Positions 39,656 through 48,059 of a DNA stretch of 64,000 nt are shown here, piece by piece. This DNA is from Paracoccus sp. MA (GTDB lineage Bacteria; Pseudomonadota; Alphaproteobacteria; Rhodobacterales; Rhodobacteraceae), in the NCBI RefSeq assembly GCF_020990385.1, contig NZ_CP087598.1:1532001-1596000 (forward strand), given 5' to 3'. Below the pieces are notes generated by a model. It had not been told where the DNA came from and searched no databases. It was given only the letters and a program-made list of their open reading frames with translations. Positions within the stretch are counted from its first letter, which is position 1. Each line of letters begins with the position of its first letter. Made by a program: the position numbers and the translations under genes.

Positions 39656-40395
39656 TCCGGGTCGAGATCACCCGCACCCGCGGCTCCTCGCCGCGCGAGA
39701 AAGGGGCGGCGATGTTCGTCACCCCCGAGGGATTGACCGGCACCATCGGCGGCGGCCAGCTGGAATACATGGCCATCGACCGCGCCCGGCAGATGCTGGC
39801 ACGCGGCGAGACCGCCGCCCGCATGGACGTGCCCCTGGGTCCCGAGATCGGCCAATGCTGCGGCGGAAGGGTCGAGCTTGCCCTGACCCGCGTGGCCGAA
39901 GCCCCGGCCGGCCCCGAGCATCCGCAGGTGCTGATCTTCGGCGCCGGCCATGTCGGCCGGGCGCTCGCCAAGGCCCTGGCGCTCCTGCCGCTGCGCCCGG
40001 TCCTGATCGACCAGCGCGCAAGCGAACTGGCGCAAGTGACAGGCGAGACCCGCCTGACCCCCCTGCCCGAGGCCGAGATCCGCAATGCCCCCTTCGGCAC
40101 CAGCCACATCATCGTCACCCATGACCACGCGCTGGACTTCCTGCTGGCGGCCGAGGCGCTGCGCCGCCTGGACGCGCCCTATATCGGCATGATCGGCAGC
40201 CGGACGAAACTGGCGCAGTTCCGCCGCTTCGCCCGCGCCCAAGGGCTCGACACCGACCGGCTGACCTGCCCCATCGGCGCCGGCTGGTCGCGCGACAAGC
40301 GCCCCGAGGTCATCGCCGCCTTCACCGCCGCCGAGATCATCGGCCGCCTGACCGAAACCGTTTCACCGTTTGAAAAATACTCATGCGACAGCTGA
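39652..40395 (+). CDS. xdhC: xanthine dehydrogenase accessory protein XdhC
   Basis: 247 residues from ATG 39652 (ATGA overlap with xdhB). The N-terminal IEITRTRGSSPREKGAAM-like segment and GTIGGGQLEYMAID are XdhC marks, followed by a Rossmann domain (VLIFGAGHVGRALAKALA) and IGMIGSRTKLAQF. XdhC carries and sulfurates the Mo cofactor for XdhB. It is somewhat shorter than R. capsulatus-type XdhC because the N-terminal helix is missing. Its last codons, tail FEKYSCDS, are read from a GTATTTGG-type repeat, and 13 bp overlap guaD. Confidence 0.92.
   Translation: MIRVEITRTRGSSPREKGAAMFVTPEGLTGTIGGGQLEYMAIDRARQMLARGETAARMDVPLGPEIGQCCGGRVELALTRVAEAPAGPEHPQVLIFGAGHVGRALAKALALLPLRPVLIDQRASELAQVTGETRLTPLPEAEIRNAPFGTSHIIVTHDHALDFLLAAEALRRLDAPYIGMIGSRTKLAQFRRFARAQGLDTDRLTCPIGAGWSRDKRPEVIAAFTAAEIIGRLTETVSPFEKYSCDS
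40361..40384 (-). repeat. GTATTTGG-type repeat, divergent copy E, inside the xdhC/guaD junction
   Basis: On the minus strand the core reads GAGTATTTTTCAAACGGTGA. This matches copy F (58903) better than copies A-D. It encodes the end of xdhC, and its last bases form the guaD start codon. Confidence 0.6.
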
Positions 40396-41660
40396 TCCGG
40401 GGGCGCACGCTCTCCTTCCACGCCGACCCCGCCGAGGTCGAGAACGCCTTCACCTATCACGAGGACGGCGCCGTCATCACCGAGAACGGCAAGATCGCGG
40501 CCATCGGCGACTATGCCAGCCTGCGCGACCCCGCCCTGCCGGAGATCGACCACCGGCCGCACCTGATCCTGCCCGGCTTCATCGACACCCATATCCATTT
40601 CCCGCAGGTGCAGGTGATCGCCAGCTGGGGGGCGCAGCTGCTCGACTGGCTCAACACCTATACCTTCCCCGAGGAATCGCGCTTCGCCCAGCAGGGCCAT
40701 GCGCCGCTGATGGCCGAGAAGTTCCTCGACCTGCTGCTTTCGCACGGCACCACCACCGTCGTCGCCTTCTGCTCGGTACATCCGCAATCGGCCGAGGCGC
40801 TGTTCCAGGCCGCCGAGGCGCGGGACATGGCGATGGTCGCCGGCAAGGTGATGATGGACCGCAATGCCCCCGAGGCGGTTCTGGACACCCCGCAACAGGG
40901 CTATGACGACAGCAAGCGGCTGATCGAAACATGGCACGGCCGCGGCCGCCTGCGCTATGCCATCACCCCGCGCTTCGCCATCACCTCGACGCCCGAGCAG
41001 ATGGAGATGACCGGGCAACTGGTGCGCGAACATCCCGATTGCCATATCCAGACGCATCTGTCCGAGAACAAGGACGAGATCGCCTTCACCCTCAGCCTCT
41101 ATCCGCAGGCGCGCGACTATCTCGACATCTACGAGACCTATGGGTTGCTTTCGGATAAGCTGCTGCTCGGCCATTCCATCCACCTGGAACCGCGCGAGAT
41201 CGCCCGCATGGCCGAGACCGGTTCGCGCGCGGTGTTCTGCCCGACCTCGAACCTGTTCCTGGGCTCGGGCCTTTTCGACGAGGCGGGCCTGCGCGCCGCG
41301 GGCGTGGTCAGCGGCATCGCCACCGATGTCGGCGGCGGCACCAGCTACTCGATGCTACAGACCCTGAACGAGGGCTACAAGATCCTGCAGCTGCGCGGCC
41401 AGAAGCTGCATCCCTATGCCGCCTTCCACTGGGTGACGCGCGGCAATGCCCTGGCGCTCGGCATGGCCGACCGCATCGGCACGCTCGACCCCGGCAGCGA
41501 TGCCGACCTGGTGGTGCTCGACAGCCGCGCCACGCCTGCGATGGCGCTGCGCATGGACCGGGCCGAGACCCTGGCCGAAGAGCTTTTCATCCTGCAGATC
41601 CTCGGCGACGACCGCGCCATCGCCCAGACCTATGTTGCCGGAAAACCGATGCTCGGGTGA
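40383..41660 (+). CDS. guaD: guanine deaminase (amidohydrolase type)
   Basis: 425 residues, start ATG 40383, 13 bp inside xdhC. Motifs are PGFIDTHIHFPQVQVIASW with metal-binding HxH, SHGTTTVVAFCSVHP, HLSENKDEI, GHSIHL and the catalytic region GIATDVGGGTSYSMLQTLNE. These are the specific features of the GuaD branch of amidohydrolases. It converts guanine to xanthine, feeding XdhAB. No terminator is seen after it before the rearranged region. Confidence 0.95.
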   Translation: MRQLIRGRTLSFHADPAEVENAFTYHEDGAVITENGKIAAIGDYASLRDPALPEIDHRPHLILPGFIDTHIHFPQVQVIASWGAQLLDWLNTYTFPEESRFAQQGHAPLMAEKFLDLLLSHGTTTVVAFCSVHPQSAEALFQAAEARDMAMVAGKVMMDRNAPEAVLDTPQQGYDDSKRLIETWHGRGRLRYAITPRFAITSTPEQMEMTGQLVREHPDCHIQTHLSENKDEIAFTLSLYPQARDYLDIYETYGLLSDKLLLGHSIHLEPREIARMAETGSRAVFCPTSNLFLGSGLFDEAGLRAAGVVSGIATDVGGGTSYSMLQTLNEGYKILQLRGQKLHPYAAFHWVTRGNALALGMADRIGTLDPGSDADLVVLDSRATPAMALRMDRAETLAEELFILQILGDDRAIAQTYVAGKPMLG

Positions 41661-41890
41661 GGTGGGGACTAAGGGTGCCAAAGAAAGGATAAGCATGCGC
41701 AAGCGAAAGCAATCGTGTGCGCAAGGCCGTCAAGCGGATTTTCTCCGGCGGGCTGATTTGCACCAGCAGATCGGCCACTTCGCTGCGATCGTAGATGCGC
41801 GCGCTGCGGCCCGCCGGGACGATTCCGCGCGCATCAAGGGAAACCGGCAAAGACCCCATATTCCAATGAATCAATGACTTAGAGATACCG
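41661..41890. other. gap with an unassigned antisense ORF
   Basis: A minus-strand frame (41587-41874) encodes a peptide with ARIYDRSEVADLLVQISPPE. It looks coding-like but overlaps the guaD 3' end by 74 bp, has no good ribosome site and matches nothing I know. Bases 41855-41890 are locally AT-rich, suggesting a recombination junction. No other gene is supported. Confidence 0.3.
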
Positions 41891-42055
41891 TCACCACCTG
41901 GTGGACTGGCCGATGGTCACCACGCGTTCGGGCGCGTCGTCGAACACGAGGGTCTGGCCGCAATTCCCGATGGAAAGCGGATAATCGGTCGCCGGCGCCA
42001 TGCCCGCCGCAAGACCGCAGATCGCAACAGCGCCGAAACGGCTTCTGAGGGCCAT
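41891..42055 (-). pseudogene. truncated siderophore/Fe3+-type substrate-binding protein
   Basis: 54 residues from ATG 42055. A signal peptide (MALRSRFGAVAICGLAAGMA) is followed by YPLSIGNCGQTLVFDDAPER and VVTIGQST, the N-terminal motif of FecB/BtuF-type periplasmic binding proteins. It stops at once where the family continues for another 250 residues. The downstream sequence is unrelated, so this is the 5' remnant of a gene cut by a deletion or insertion. It still has a GGAG-like ribosome site. Confidence 0.7.
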
Positions 42056-42202
42056 TCTCTGTCTCCGATGAGGGGAAAAACGCTCACCGGACAGCCCAGC
42101 CCTGGAAAAGGGCGCGCATCAGCAGCAATATCGCCAGGAAAACTCAGACGTCTGGCGCGCGTGCCGCATCGCGCGCTATAGAGACAGGGGAAAGGGTTTT
42201 CG

Positions 42203-42637
42203 GTGAGCAGAATCGCGCCATCATCTGCACGCGTTCGTCCGGCTTGCGGCCGGGTGCTGGCGCTGCTCATGGTGCTGCCCTTCGTGCTGCTGTCGCTGAT
42301 GGCGCAAGGCACGATGGTCGCGGCCGGGCCGACGCCGCAAAGCTTCATGGTGGTGCTTTGCGCCGATCACCTGCCGGTCGAGATGGTGCTGGATGATGAC
42401 GGCAGCGTCATTACGGCCGATGAATACCGCGCCCGGCAGGATGCGCCCATCCCCAGGACGCCGAAGCCGCCCTGCGACTGGTCGGCCCACGCCCAGCCGG
42501 TTCTGGAGACGGCGCCCACGGTGCAATCGGCCAAGCCGGATGCACCCCGTCCCGCCGAACCGGCACCCGCCCATGACTTGCGCATCCTGCGCGCGCAGGT
42601 GCTTGCCCCCTCCGCCCGGGGGCCGCCCGCCGTCTGA
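42203..42637 (+). CDS. small secreted or anchored protein of the copper module (DUF2946-like)
   Basis: 144 residues from GTG 42203 (AAAGGG 7-12 bp upstream); ATG 42266 is an alternative. An Arg-rich start and a hydrophobic helix (about residues 20-38) form a signal or anchor. A polar, Pro-rich periplasmic region containing VVLCADHLPVEMVLDDDG follows, with two cysteines. It resembles DUF2946-like proteins found beside copper genes, though the match is loose. It lies 56 bp before the PCu(A)C chaperone gene and is probably co-transcribed. Function unknown. Confidence 0.6.
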   Translation: MSRIAPSSARVRPACGRVLALLMVLPFVLLSLMAQGTMVAAGPTPQSFMVVLCADHLPVEMVLDDDGSVITADEYRARQDAPIPRTPKPPCDWSAHAQPVLETAPTVQSAKPDAPRPAEPAPAHDLRILRAQVLAPSARGPPAV

Positions 42638-42693
42638 TCCTCGCCATCGCCCACTGGGGGCGGTGAAGGCAGTTCCAGACACGAGATAGAACC

Positions 42694-43200
42694 ATGAAAT
42701 CCAGAATTCTGGCCGCCCCGATGCTGGGCGCGCTTTTCCTTGGCCTCCTTGCCGCCTCGGCCTCGGCCGATCCCGTAACGCATGGAGATCTGCGACTTTC
42801 GGACGGCTATGTCCGCGCCATGCCGCCCAATGCGCCGGTGGCAGGCGGCTATGTCACCATCGCCAACAAGGGCAGCCAGGACGACCGCCTGGTCGCGGCC
42901 CGTTCGCCGCGGGCGGGCGCGGTGCAGATCCACGAGATGACCATGAACGGCGACGTGATGAAGATGCGCGAACTGCCCGATGGCCTGCCGGTCCCGGCGG
43001 GCGGCTCGGTCGAGCTGAAGCCCGGCGGCTATCACCTGATGTTCATGCAGGTCGCGGAACCCTTTGCCGAGGGCGAGACCGTCGAGGCGACGCTGGTCTT
43101 CGAGAAGGCGGGCGAAATCGCCCTGCCGTTCGCGGTGCGCGCCATGAATGCCGCGCCCGCAGGCCACCAGGGCCACGCCTCGGATCATTCGGGCCATTGA
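42694..43200 (+). CDS. periplasmic copper chaperone PCu(A)C
   Basis: 168 residues. A signal peptide (MKSRILAAPMLGALFLGLLA, cleavage near ASA-DP). The mature domain has the PCu(A)C copper motif with ligands in QIHEMTMNGDVMKM and KPGGYHLMFM (H-x-M and M/H set). A His-rich tail (HQGHASDHSGH) may bind extra metal. The family delivers Cu(I) to the CuA or CuB sites of cytochrome oxidase. Neighbours are the small anchored protein and a PepSY membrane protein. Confidence 0.92.
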   Translation: MKSRILAAPMLGALFLGLLAASASADPVTHGDLRLSDGYVRAMPPNAPVAGGYVTIANKGSQDDRLVAARSPRAGAVQIHEMTMNGDVMKMRELPDGLPVPAGGSVELKPGGYHLMFMQVAEPFAEGETVEATLVFEKAGEIALPFAVRAMNAAPAGHQGHASDHSGH

Positions 43201-43261
43201 GCGCCCGCTCCCAGCCAATATCGGCCCTGCCTCGGCGGGCCGCCGCATGTGCGAGGACTCC

Positions 43262-44611
43262 ATGTCTGCAATTCCCGATACCGCTCGCCAGGGTGTGGGC
43301 GATCTCTATCGCGCCGTCTGGCGCTGGCATTTCTACGCCGGGCTGCTGGTGCTGCCCTTCATGATCACGCTGTCGATCACCGGCGCGATGTATGTCTTCC
43401 GCGACGAGATCGATAACTGGTATCACGCCGACCTCAAGCGCGTGCAGGTGCAGGACAGCCAGAGGCTGGCACCGACCGCGCAGGTCGCCTCGGCCCTGGA
43501 TGCGGTTCCGGGCACGGCGGTCAAATACACCGACCCGGCCGACCCCGGCGCCTCGACCGAGGTCACCGTCAGCACGGATCGCGGCAGGATGGCGGTCTAT
43601 GTGAACCCCTATAACGGCTTGGTGCTGGGCGCGATGCCGGATCGTTCGACGATCATGTGGACGGTCCGCACGCTGCACAGCTTCAAGTATTTCGGCACCT
43701 GGACGCGCTATCTCATCGAGATCGCGGCGGGCTGGTCGATCCTGCTGGTCGGCACCGGCATCTGGCTGTGGTGGCCGCGCGGGCAGAAGGGCGGCATCGT
43801 CTCGGTCCGGGGCCGGCCGCAGCGGCGGGTATTCTGGCGCGACCTGCATGCGGTGACGGGGCTGTTCGTGGGCTTCTTCATCGTCTTCCTGGCCGTCACG
43901 GGCATGCCCTGGTCGGGGGTCTGGGGCGGCAAGGTGAACGAATGGGCCAACGGCAATAATTTCGGCTATCCGAACGGAGTGCGGGTGAACGTGCCGATGT
44001 CGCAGCAGAAGCTGGATGAGATTGCCAAGACCTCCTGGTCGCTGGAACAGGCGCAGATCCCTGAGAGCCCGGCGCCCGGCGGCACCCCGATCACGCTGGA
44101 CGATGCGGTCGCGGCCTTCGACCGGCTGGGCCTGCATCGCGGCTATGCCGTCGGCCTGCCGCAAAAGCCCGAAGGCGTGTTCAGCGGCTCGGTCTATCCC
44201 GACAACCTGAGCCGGCAGCGCGTGGTGCATCTGGACCAGTATGGCGGGCAGCCGCTGCTGGACATGGGCTATGCCGATTACGGCCCGCTGGGGAAATGGC
44301 TGGAATGGGGCATCAACACCCATATGGGCCAGACCTTCGGCGTGCTGAACCAGATCATCCTGCTGGCGGCCTGCGCGGCCATCGTGCTGCTGGCCGTCTC
44401 GGCGGCGGTGATGTGGTGGAAGCGCAGGCCCTCGGGTTCGCTCGGCGTGCCGCCGCTGCCGCAGGACCGGCGGGTGTTTCGCGGCCTGATCGCGATCCTC
44501 GCGGTCGGCGGCGTGATCTTCCCGCTGGTCGGTGCCTCGCTGCTGGTCATGCTGGCGCTGGACATGGCCTATGTCCGGCTGTCGAGGCGTAACCCCGCGG
44601 TCGCGGCCTGA
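43262..44611 (+). CDS. PepSY-domain inner membrane protein
   Basis: 449 residues from ATG 43262 (GAGGA upstream). Four hydrophobic helices near 22-45, 155-175, 200-222 and 370-395, plus a pair at the C-terminus. PepSY_TM marks include RWHFYAGLLVLPFMITLSITG, TLHSFKYFGTWTRYLIEIAAGW, WRDLHAVTGLFVGFF and NTHMGQTFGVLNQI. Such proteins often accompany metal or siderophore uptake and may act as membrane reductases. Here it follows the copper chaperone, 61 bp apart. Confidence 0.87.
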   Translation: MSAIPDTARQGVGDLYRAVWRWHFYAGLLVLPFMITLSITGAMYVFRDEIDNWYHADLKRVQVQDSQRLAPTAQVASALDAVPGTAVKYTDPADPGASTEVTVSTDRGRMAVYVNPYNGLVLGAMPDRSTIMWTVRTLHSFKYFGTWTRYLIEIAAGWSILLVGTGIWLWWPRGQKGGIVSVRGRPQRRVFWRDLHAVTGLFVGFFIVFLAVTGMPWSGVWGGKVNEWANGNNFGYPNGVRVNVPMSQQKLDEIAKTSWSLEQAQIPESPAPGGTPITLDDAVAAFDRLGLHRGYAVGLPQKPEGVFSGSVYPDNLSRQRVVHLDQYGGQPLLDMGYADYGPLGKWLEWGINTHMGQTFGVLNQIILLAACAAIVLLAVSAAVMWWKRRPSGSLGVPPLPQDRRVFRGLIAILAVGGVIFPLVGASLLVMLALDMAYVRLSRRNPAVAA

Positions 44612-44706
44612 TCCGATCTACCGCCGTGTCCACAGTGACTTCTCCCTCGCGCGGCTCCGATCGGGCTGCGCGAGAAACCCGCACAAAGATGTGTCATGTC
44701 ACCCTA

Positions 44707-44946
44707 GCACTACTTTGGCAGAAGTCTGTTGAGCATTTTTCGCCACTTCCTACGGCAGTGGGGACAGCTGGGCGGCGAGTGACTGAGCTGGATCAAGATC
44801 GTCTGGCTGATAGCTGGCAGGCTCGGTCGCGGCGGGGCAGCTGGGGCCCTTTTTTCCGACCCGCTGCCTTCAGGCGTCGGGCTTGCAGGAAGGCGAACGC
44901 GAGCATGGTCCTGAGCGCATGTGCGCAGCGCAGCTGCGCGCTTTGG
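44707..44946 (-). pseudogene. C-terminal remnant of an IS701-type transposase
   Basis: On the minus strand one frame reads TMLAFAFLQARRLKAAGRKK and then, after a shift at an A6G3 run, LPAISQTILIQLSHSPPSCP and HCRRKWRKMLNRLLPK before a stop. This is the usual carboxy end of IS701-type transposases. The upstream part is absent on this strand; the missing central part appears inverted at 44946-45415. Confidence 0.65.
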
Positions 44947-45415
44947 CGGCATCCTGGCCGACGCCGGCCATGGCCTGTCTGGCCCGTTCCGGCAGGCGCT
45001 CACCGAGCGTGGACTGACCTGGCCGTGGGCATCCCTCACAAGCAGAAGGTCTACCCGGCCAAGGTTGCCCTGATCTTCCCGGTCGCCGGTCGCGGGCGAC
45101 CGCGTAGAACCATGTCCCCGATGTCCCATCTCGTCCGGCGCAGGAGATACTTGAGAAGGCGAAGTGGCAGGCCGTGAGTTGGCGGCGCGGCACGAAAGGC
45201 AGGCTCTCAGCCCGGTTCGCTGCCATGCGTGTCCGTGTCGCCGACGGACCGCCGCAGCGCATTGGCACTCTTGGCCAGCAGCATCTGCCCGGCGAGGAGG
45301 TCTGGCTGGTCGGCGAGCACCGTTCCACCGGCAAGCGCAAATACGACCTCAGCAACCTGCCGGCCGACACACCGCTCAAGAAACTGGCCGGGGCCATCAA
45401 GGCCCGTTGGGTGCG
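44946..45415 (+). pseudogene. central remnant of an IS701-type transposase, frameshifted
   Basis: Three frames read in turn give the transposase core: GGILADAGHGLSGPFRQALT, then AVGIPHKQKVYPAKVALIFP and VAGRGRPRR, then NHVPDVPSRPAQEILEKAKW and GEEVWLVGEHRSTGKRKYDL up to GAIKARW. Shifts occur near 45021 and 45106, and the sequence breaks off before the conserved Glu-bearing QAHQQLKEE region. The element is dead. Confidence 0.7.
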
Positions 45416-45522
45416 CTTCCTCCCAAGGAAAACCGGCCGGATCGCAGGATCATCGCCACGCAACATGACCCGGCCCCCAGGCGCGCCGGCGCCGCGGCCC
45501 GGCGCAGCGCGCCTCGATCAGG
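45416..45522. other. junction sequence after IS remnant
   Basis: About 100 bp with no recognisable gene between the IS701 fragment and the convergent DUF2189 gene. Confidence 0.3.
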
Positions 45523-46380
45523 CTAGGCCACCGCCCGGCGGTAAAGATGCCATGTCGCATGGCCGAGGATGGGCAGGACGACGATCAGCCCGGCGAACAG
45601 CGGGATCATCCCCAGCACCAGCGAAACGGCCACGATCAGCCCCCAGAGGGCTGTCGTCCCCGGATTGCGGCGCGCCACGGCAAGCGAGGTCGCCAGCGCC
45701 ACCGGCACCCCCACCGGGCGGTCGATCAGCATCGGAAACGACACCAGGCTGACGCAGAGCACCACGGCCGCGAAGACGAAGCCGACGGCGAACCCGGCCA
45801 GGATCATCGTCCAGCCCGCGCTGCTGGTGACGGCGTCGCGCAGGAAGACGAGGAGGCTGTCATAGGGCTCGGGTCCGAGGGTGACGGCCCAGATCGCATG
45901 GGCGGCGATAAGCCAGAAGGCGAAGATCACCGCAAGAAGGCAGCCCAGGGCCAGCACCGGCCCCAGCACCCGGCCGCTCAGCGTGGCCAGCACCGCGCCC
46001 CAATCCGTCTCTTCGCCCCGCTCGCGCCGCCGGCTCATCTCGTAGAGGCCGAGAGCCGCGACCGGCCCGATCAGGGGAAAGCCCGCGGCCAGCGGAAAGA
46101 GCAGATGCACCTGTCCGGCGTTGAAGGCCCAGGCGGCAAGGACGAAGCCGATCACCGGATAAAGCGCCACCGCGGTGATCACATCGGTGCGGAGCGCGCC
46201 GAAATCCTCGATGCCCTTGCGAAGCGCCGCGCGAATGTCGCCCAGGCCGATCTGGTTGACCTCGGGCAGGGCCATCTCGTGGCTGCCGATCCCGTCCACC
46301 GCCGCGCCGGCGCCGCGGCCGATGCCGGCGAGCCTCTGCGCGCTCCAGCTGAGCGGGTTTCCAATCGTTTCTCGGTGCAT
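45523..46380 (-). CDS. DUF2189 membrane protein
   Basis: 285 residues. A soluble N-terminus (about 1-55) is followed by about six hydrophobic helices, grouped near 68-90, 95-115, 135-165, 195-225, 230-250 and 255-278. The N-terminal segment VNQIGLGDIRAALRKGIEDF and LYPVIGFVLAAWAF are typical of DUF2189. Function unknown; family members are integral inner-membrane proteins. It lies between mobile-element scars but appears intact. Confidence 0.78.
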   Translation of the reverse strand: MHRETIGNPLSWSAQRLAGIGRGAGAAVDGIGSHEMALPEVNQIGLGDIRAALRKGIEDFGALRTDVITAVALYPVIGFVLAAWAFNAGQVHLLFPLAAGFPLIGPVAALGLYEMSRRRERGEETDWGAVLATLSGRVLGPVLALGCLLAVIFAFWLIAAHAIWAVTLGPEPYDSLLVFLRDAVTSSAGWTMILAGFAVGFVFAAVVLCVSLVSFPMLIDRPVGVPVALATSLAVARRNPGTTALWGLIVAVSLVLGMIPLFAGLIVVLPILGHATWHLYRRAVA

Positions 46381-46626
46381 GGCTGCATCCTCCCTTCCTG
46401 GAGGGCCCGGAACCGGGCGAGGCGCCAGCCGGAGAACCCGGCTCGCCGCCCGCGAACATGTCGGGCCGAACCGTCCTCGGCCGCCAGTCTAGCAGATGCA
46501 GCGTCAGGTTGCACGCCCGGAATCGACGCGATTACGCGCTCCCGCCCTTGGCCGCGCAAGCCGCACCACCGGCGGCATCCGCATGCTGCGCCCCGGCTGC
46601 CGGGAGAGGTCAGCCCGCACCGGCGC
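46381..46626. other. intergenic gap upstream of the DUF2189 gene
   Basis: About 250 bp. Contains the promoter side of the DUF2189 gene and the end of the MFS pseudogene. No other feature seen. Confidence 0.3.
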
Positions 46627-47189
46627 TCAGCGCAAGTGCTTGCCCTTGGTTTCCGGAGCCCAGAGGATCGACAGGACCAGCCCCAGCAGGGGAAACGCGG
46701 TCATCATCACCAGGGTGGTGGAAAATCCGAACCTTTGCAGAAAATATGGCAGGAGATAAGTCACGCCGGCTGCCGATATCCGCGAGAAGGCGGCCGAAAA
46801 CCCGCCCCCCCGTCGCCCGCACATGCGTGTCGAAGATTTCGGGCGGATAGACGAACTGGATGTTGTTCGCGGCCGGGGCGACGAACATGTAGGTCGCGAA
46901 CAGGACGACGACGACCCAGGTCGGCGCCTGCGGGAGCAGGCCCAGCGCCAGGAAGGTCAGCAGCACCATCACGAAGGTCCAGATCACGAAACCGCGGCGG
47001 CTCATCCAGTGCAGCAGGAAGACGCCGACCACGGCTCCGGCGATCTGGATGGCGTTCAGCGACATGTCCACCGCCGTCGCATCCCGCAGGCCCAGCGACT
47101 CCAGCACCGGCATCATGAAGGTGAAGATGCCGAAGAATGGCCCGACCTGGCAGAACCAGAAGAAGCCGGAATATCCTCTCAGGAAGCAT
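46627..47189 (-). pseudogene. frameshifted MFS transporter (C-terminal half)
   Basis: On the minus strand GYSGFFWFCQVGPFFGIFTF, then SRRGFVIWTFVMVLLTFLAL and FVYPPEIFDTHVRATG, continue in another frame with GGGFSAAFSRISAAGVTYLL and APETKGKHLR. The shift falls at a C7 run near 46808. These match TM7-TM12 of sugar-porter-like MFS proteins, including the PETKG end. The N-terminal half is missing or unrecognisable: a stop (TAA) sits just upstream of the first segment at 47187-47189. Confidence 0.72.
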
Positions 47190-47588
47190 TAGAATTCCAG
47201 CAGGTCGGCCAATCGACCGGGCTTGGCGCCAAATTCGGCTGATGGTTCGGCCTGGCCGTCCTTCAACGGGTGCTCGACCAGCGCGAACCCTGCCGTGGCG
47301 AGGATGATCGCGCGCAGGAGAACCGGTTCTGTCCTCAGACGGTCGCGGCACGAGTGAAGCCTTTGGTGCGCGGCGTCCATCGGCTGGTGGCCGATGGCGG
47401 CGAGCGACATGTTCAGCTGCGGGACGGCTTCATGGCCGATGGCGCGGACAAGCAGCAAACGGACATGGCGGGACCGCGCTTTCCTGGCAGCTTGGCCGCA
47501 AGGACTATACGGTTTCCATCCTGAAGGCCGCCTTGCCGGCCGTGCCGCATGGACTGGCCGAAAGAGAGAGAGAGAGAGGAGAGCCGGG
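47190..47588. other. degenerate region between MFS pseudogene and small ORF
   Basis: Short open frames on both strands are interrupted. One minus frame (about 47189-47458) ends ADLLEF just before the MFS fragment and may be more of the same ruined gene. The right end is an (AG)8 tract at 47563-47578 adjoining the next ribosome site. No intact gene is seen. Confidence 0.35.
47563..47578 (+). repeat. (AG)8 dinucleotide repeat before the small ORF at 47589
   Basis: Eight AG units run directly into GAGGAGAG, which serves as the Shine-Dalgarno region 8-10 bp before ATG 47589. Slippage in this tract would alter spacing around the ribosome site. Confidence 0.7.
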
Positions 47589-47858
47589 ATGCAGATATTC
47601 CTCCAGGACAGTCACGCTTATCCGGGCTGTCGCGCAAGATTGCCCGCAGATCCACCTGCAGGCGAGATCGACGTTGTCCTGTGCTTTGCCGACGGGATCG
47701 AGGCGCCAGGCCGCCTCGCCCCATCGGCTGACGGTCTTCGGCTGGAAATCGCAAGCTATCGCACCGCGGCGGGAACCTCGATCCCGCGCAAGACATGGTT
47801 GCTGCGGCAGGACGATGCGGGCTGGAAAATAACCGCAAGATGCGCGGACCTCGCATAA
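47589..47858 (+). CDS. hypothetical small protein
   Basis: 89 residues from ATG 47589, preceded by GAGGAGAG. No signal peptide or membrane segment. The sequence is acidic at the start with one CRARL segment, then mixed (DVVLCFADGIEAPGRLAP, TWLLRQDDAGWKITARCADL). It looks like a small soluble alpha/beta protein; I recognise no family. Codon use is like its neighbours. It lies alone among degenerate sequence, so it may be a survivor of a lost operon. Confidence 0.5.
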   Translation: MQIFLQDSHAYPGCRARLPADPPAGEIDVVLCFADGIEAPGRLAPSADGLRLEIASYRTAAGTSIPRKTWLLRQDDAGWKITARCADLA

Positions 47859-48059
47859 GGCAGGTGCCGCATGGCCTCCGCAGCATTGCGCGGCGTGCCG
47901 GTATCAGCGCATGCGTCATCACCAATACGGTCCTCGGCTCCGGTCGGTCGGGACCCCGTCCCCATATCGCCCGACCGAGATGATCGACGGCCTCGACGAT
48001 GACGGCAAAAGGCCAACCCGCTGCTTGCCTTACACAAGCCGGCCGGACAGCTGCGGCGG

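Noticed and set aside
41587..41874. Minus-strand 95-codon ORF beside guaD
   Set aside because: Overlaps the guaD 3' end by 74 bp, lacks a ribosome site and matches no family I know; noted only as an unassigned frame.
47859..48059. Short frames between the 47589 ORF and the YjfF-like permease
   Set aside because: No family resemblance, no ribosome sites and interrupted on both strands; treated as intergenic.
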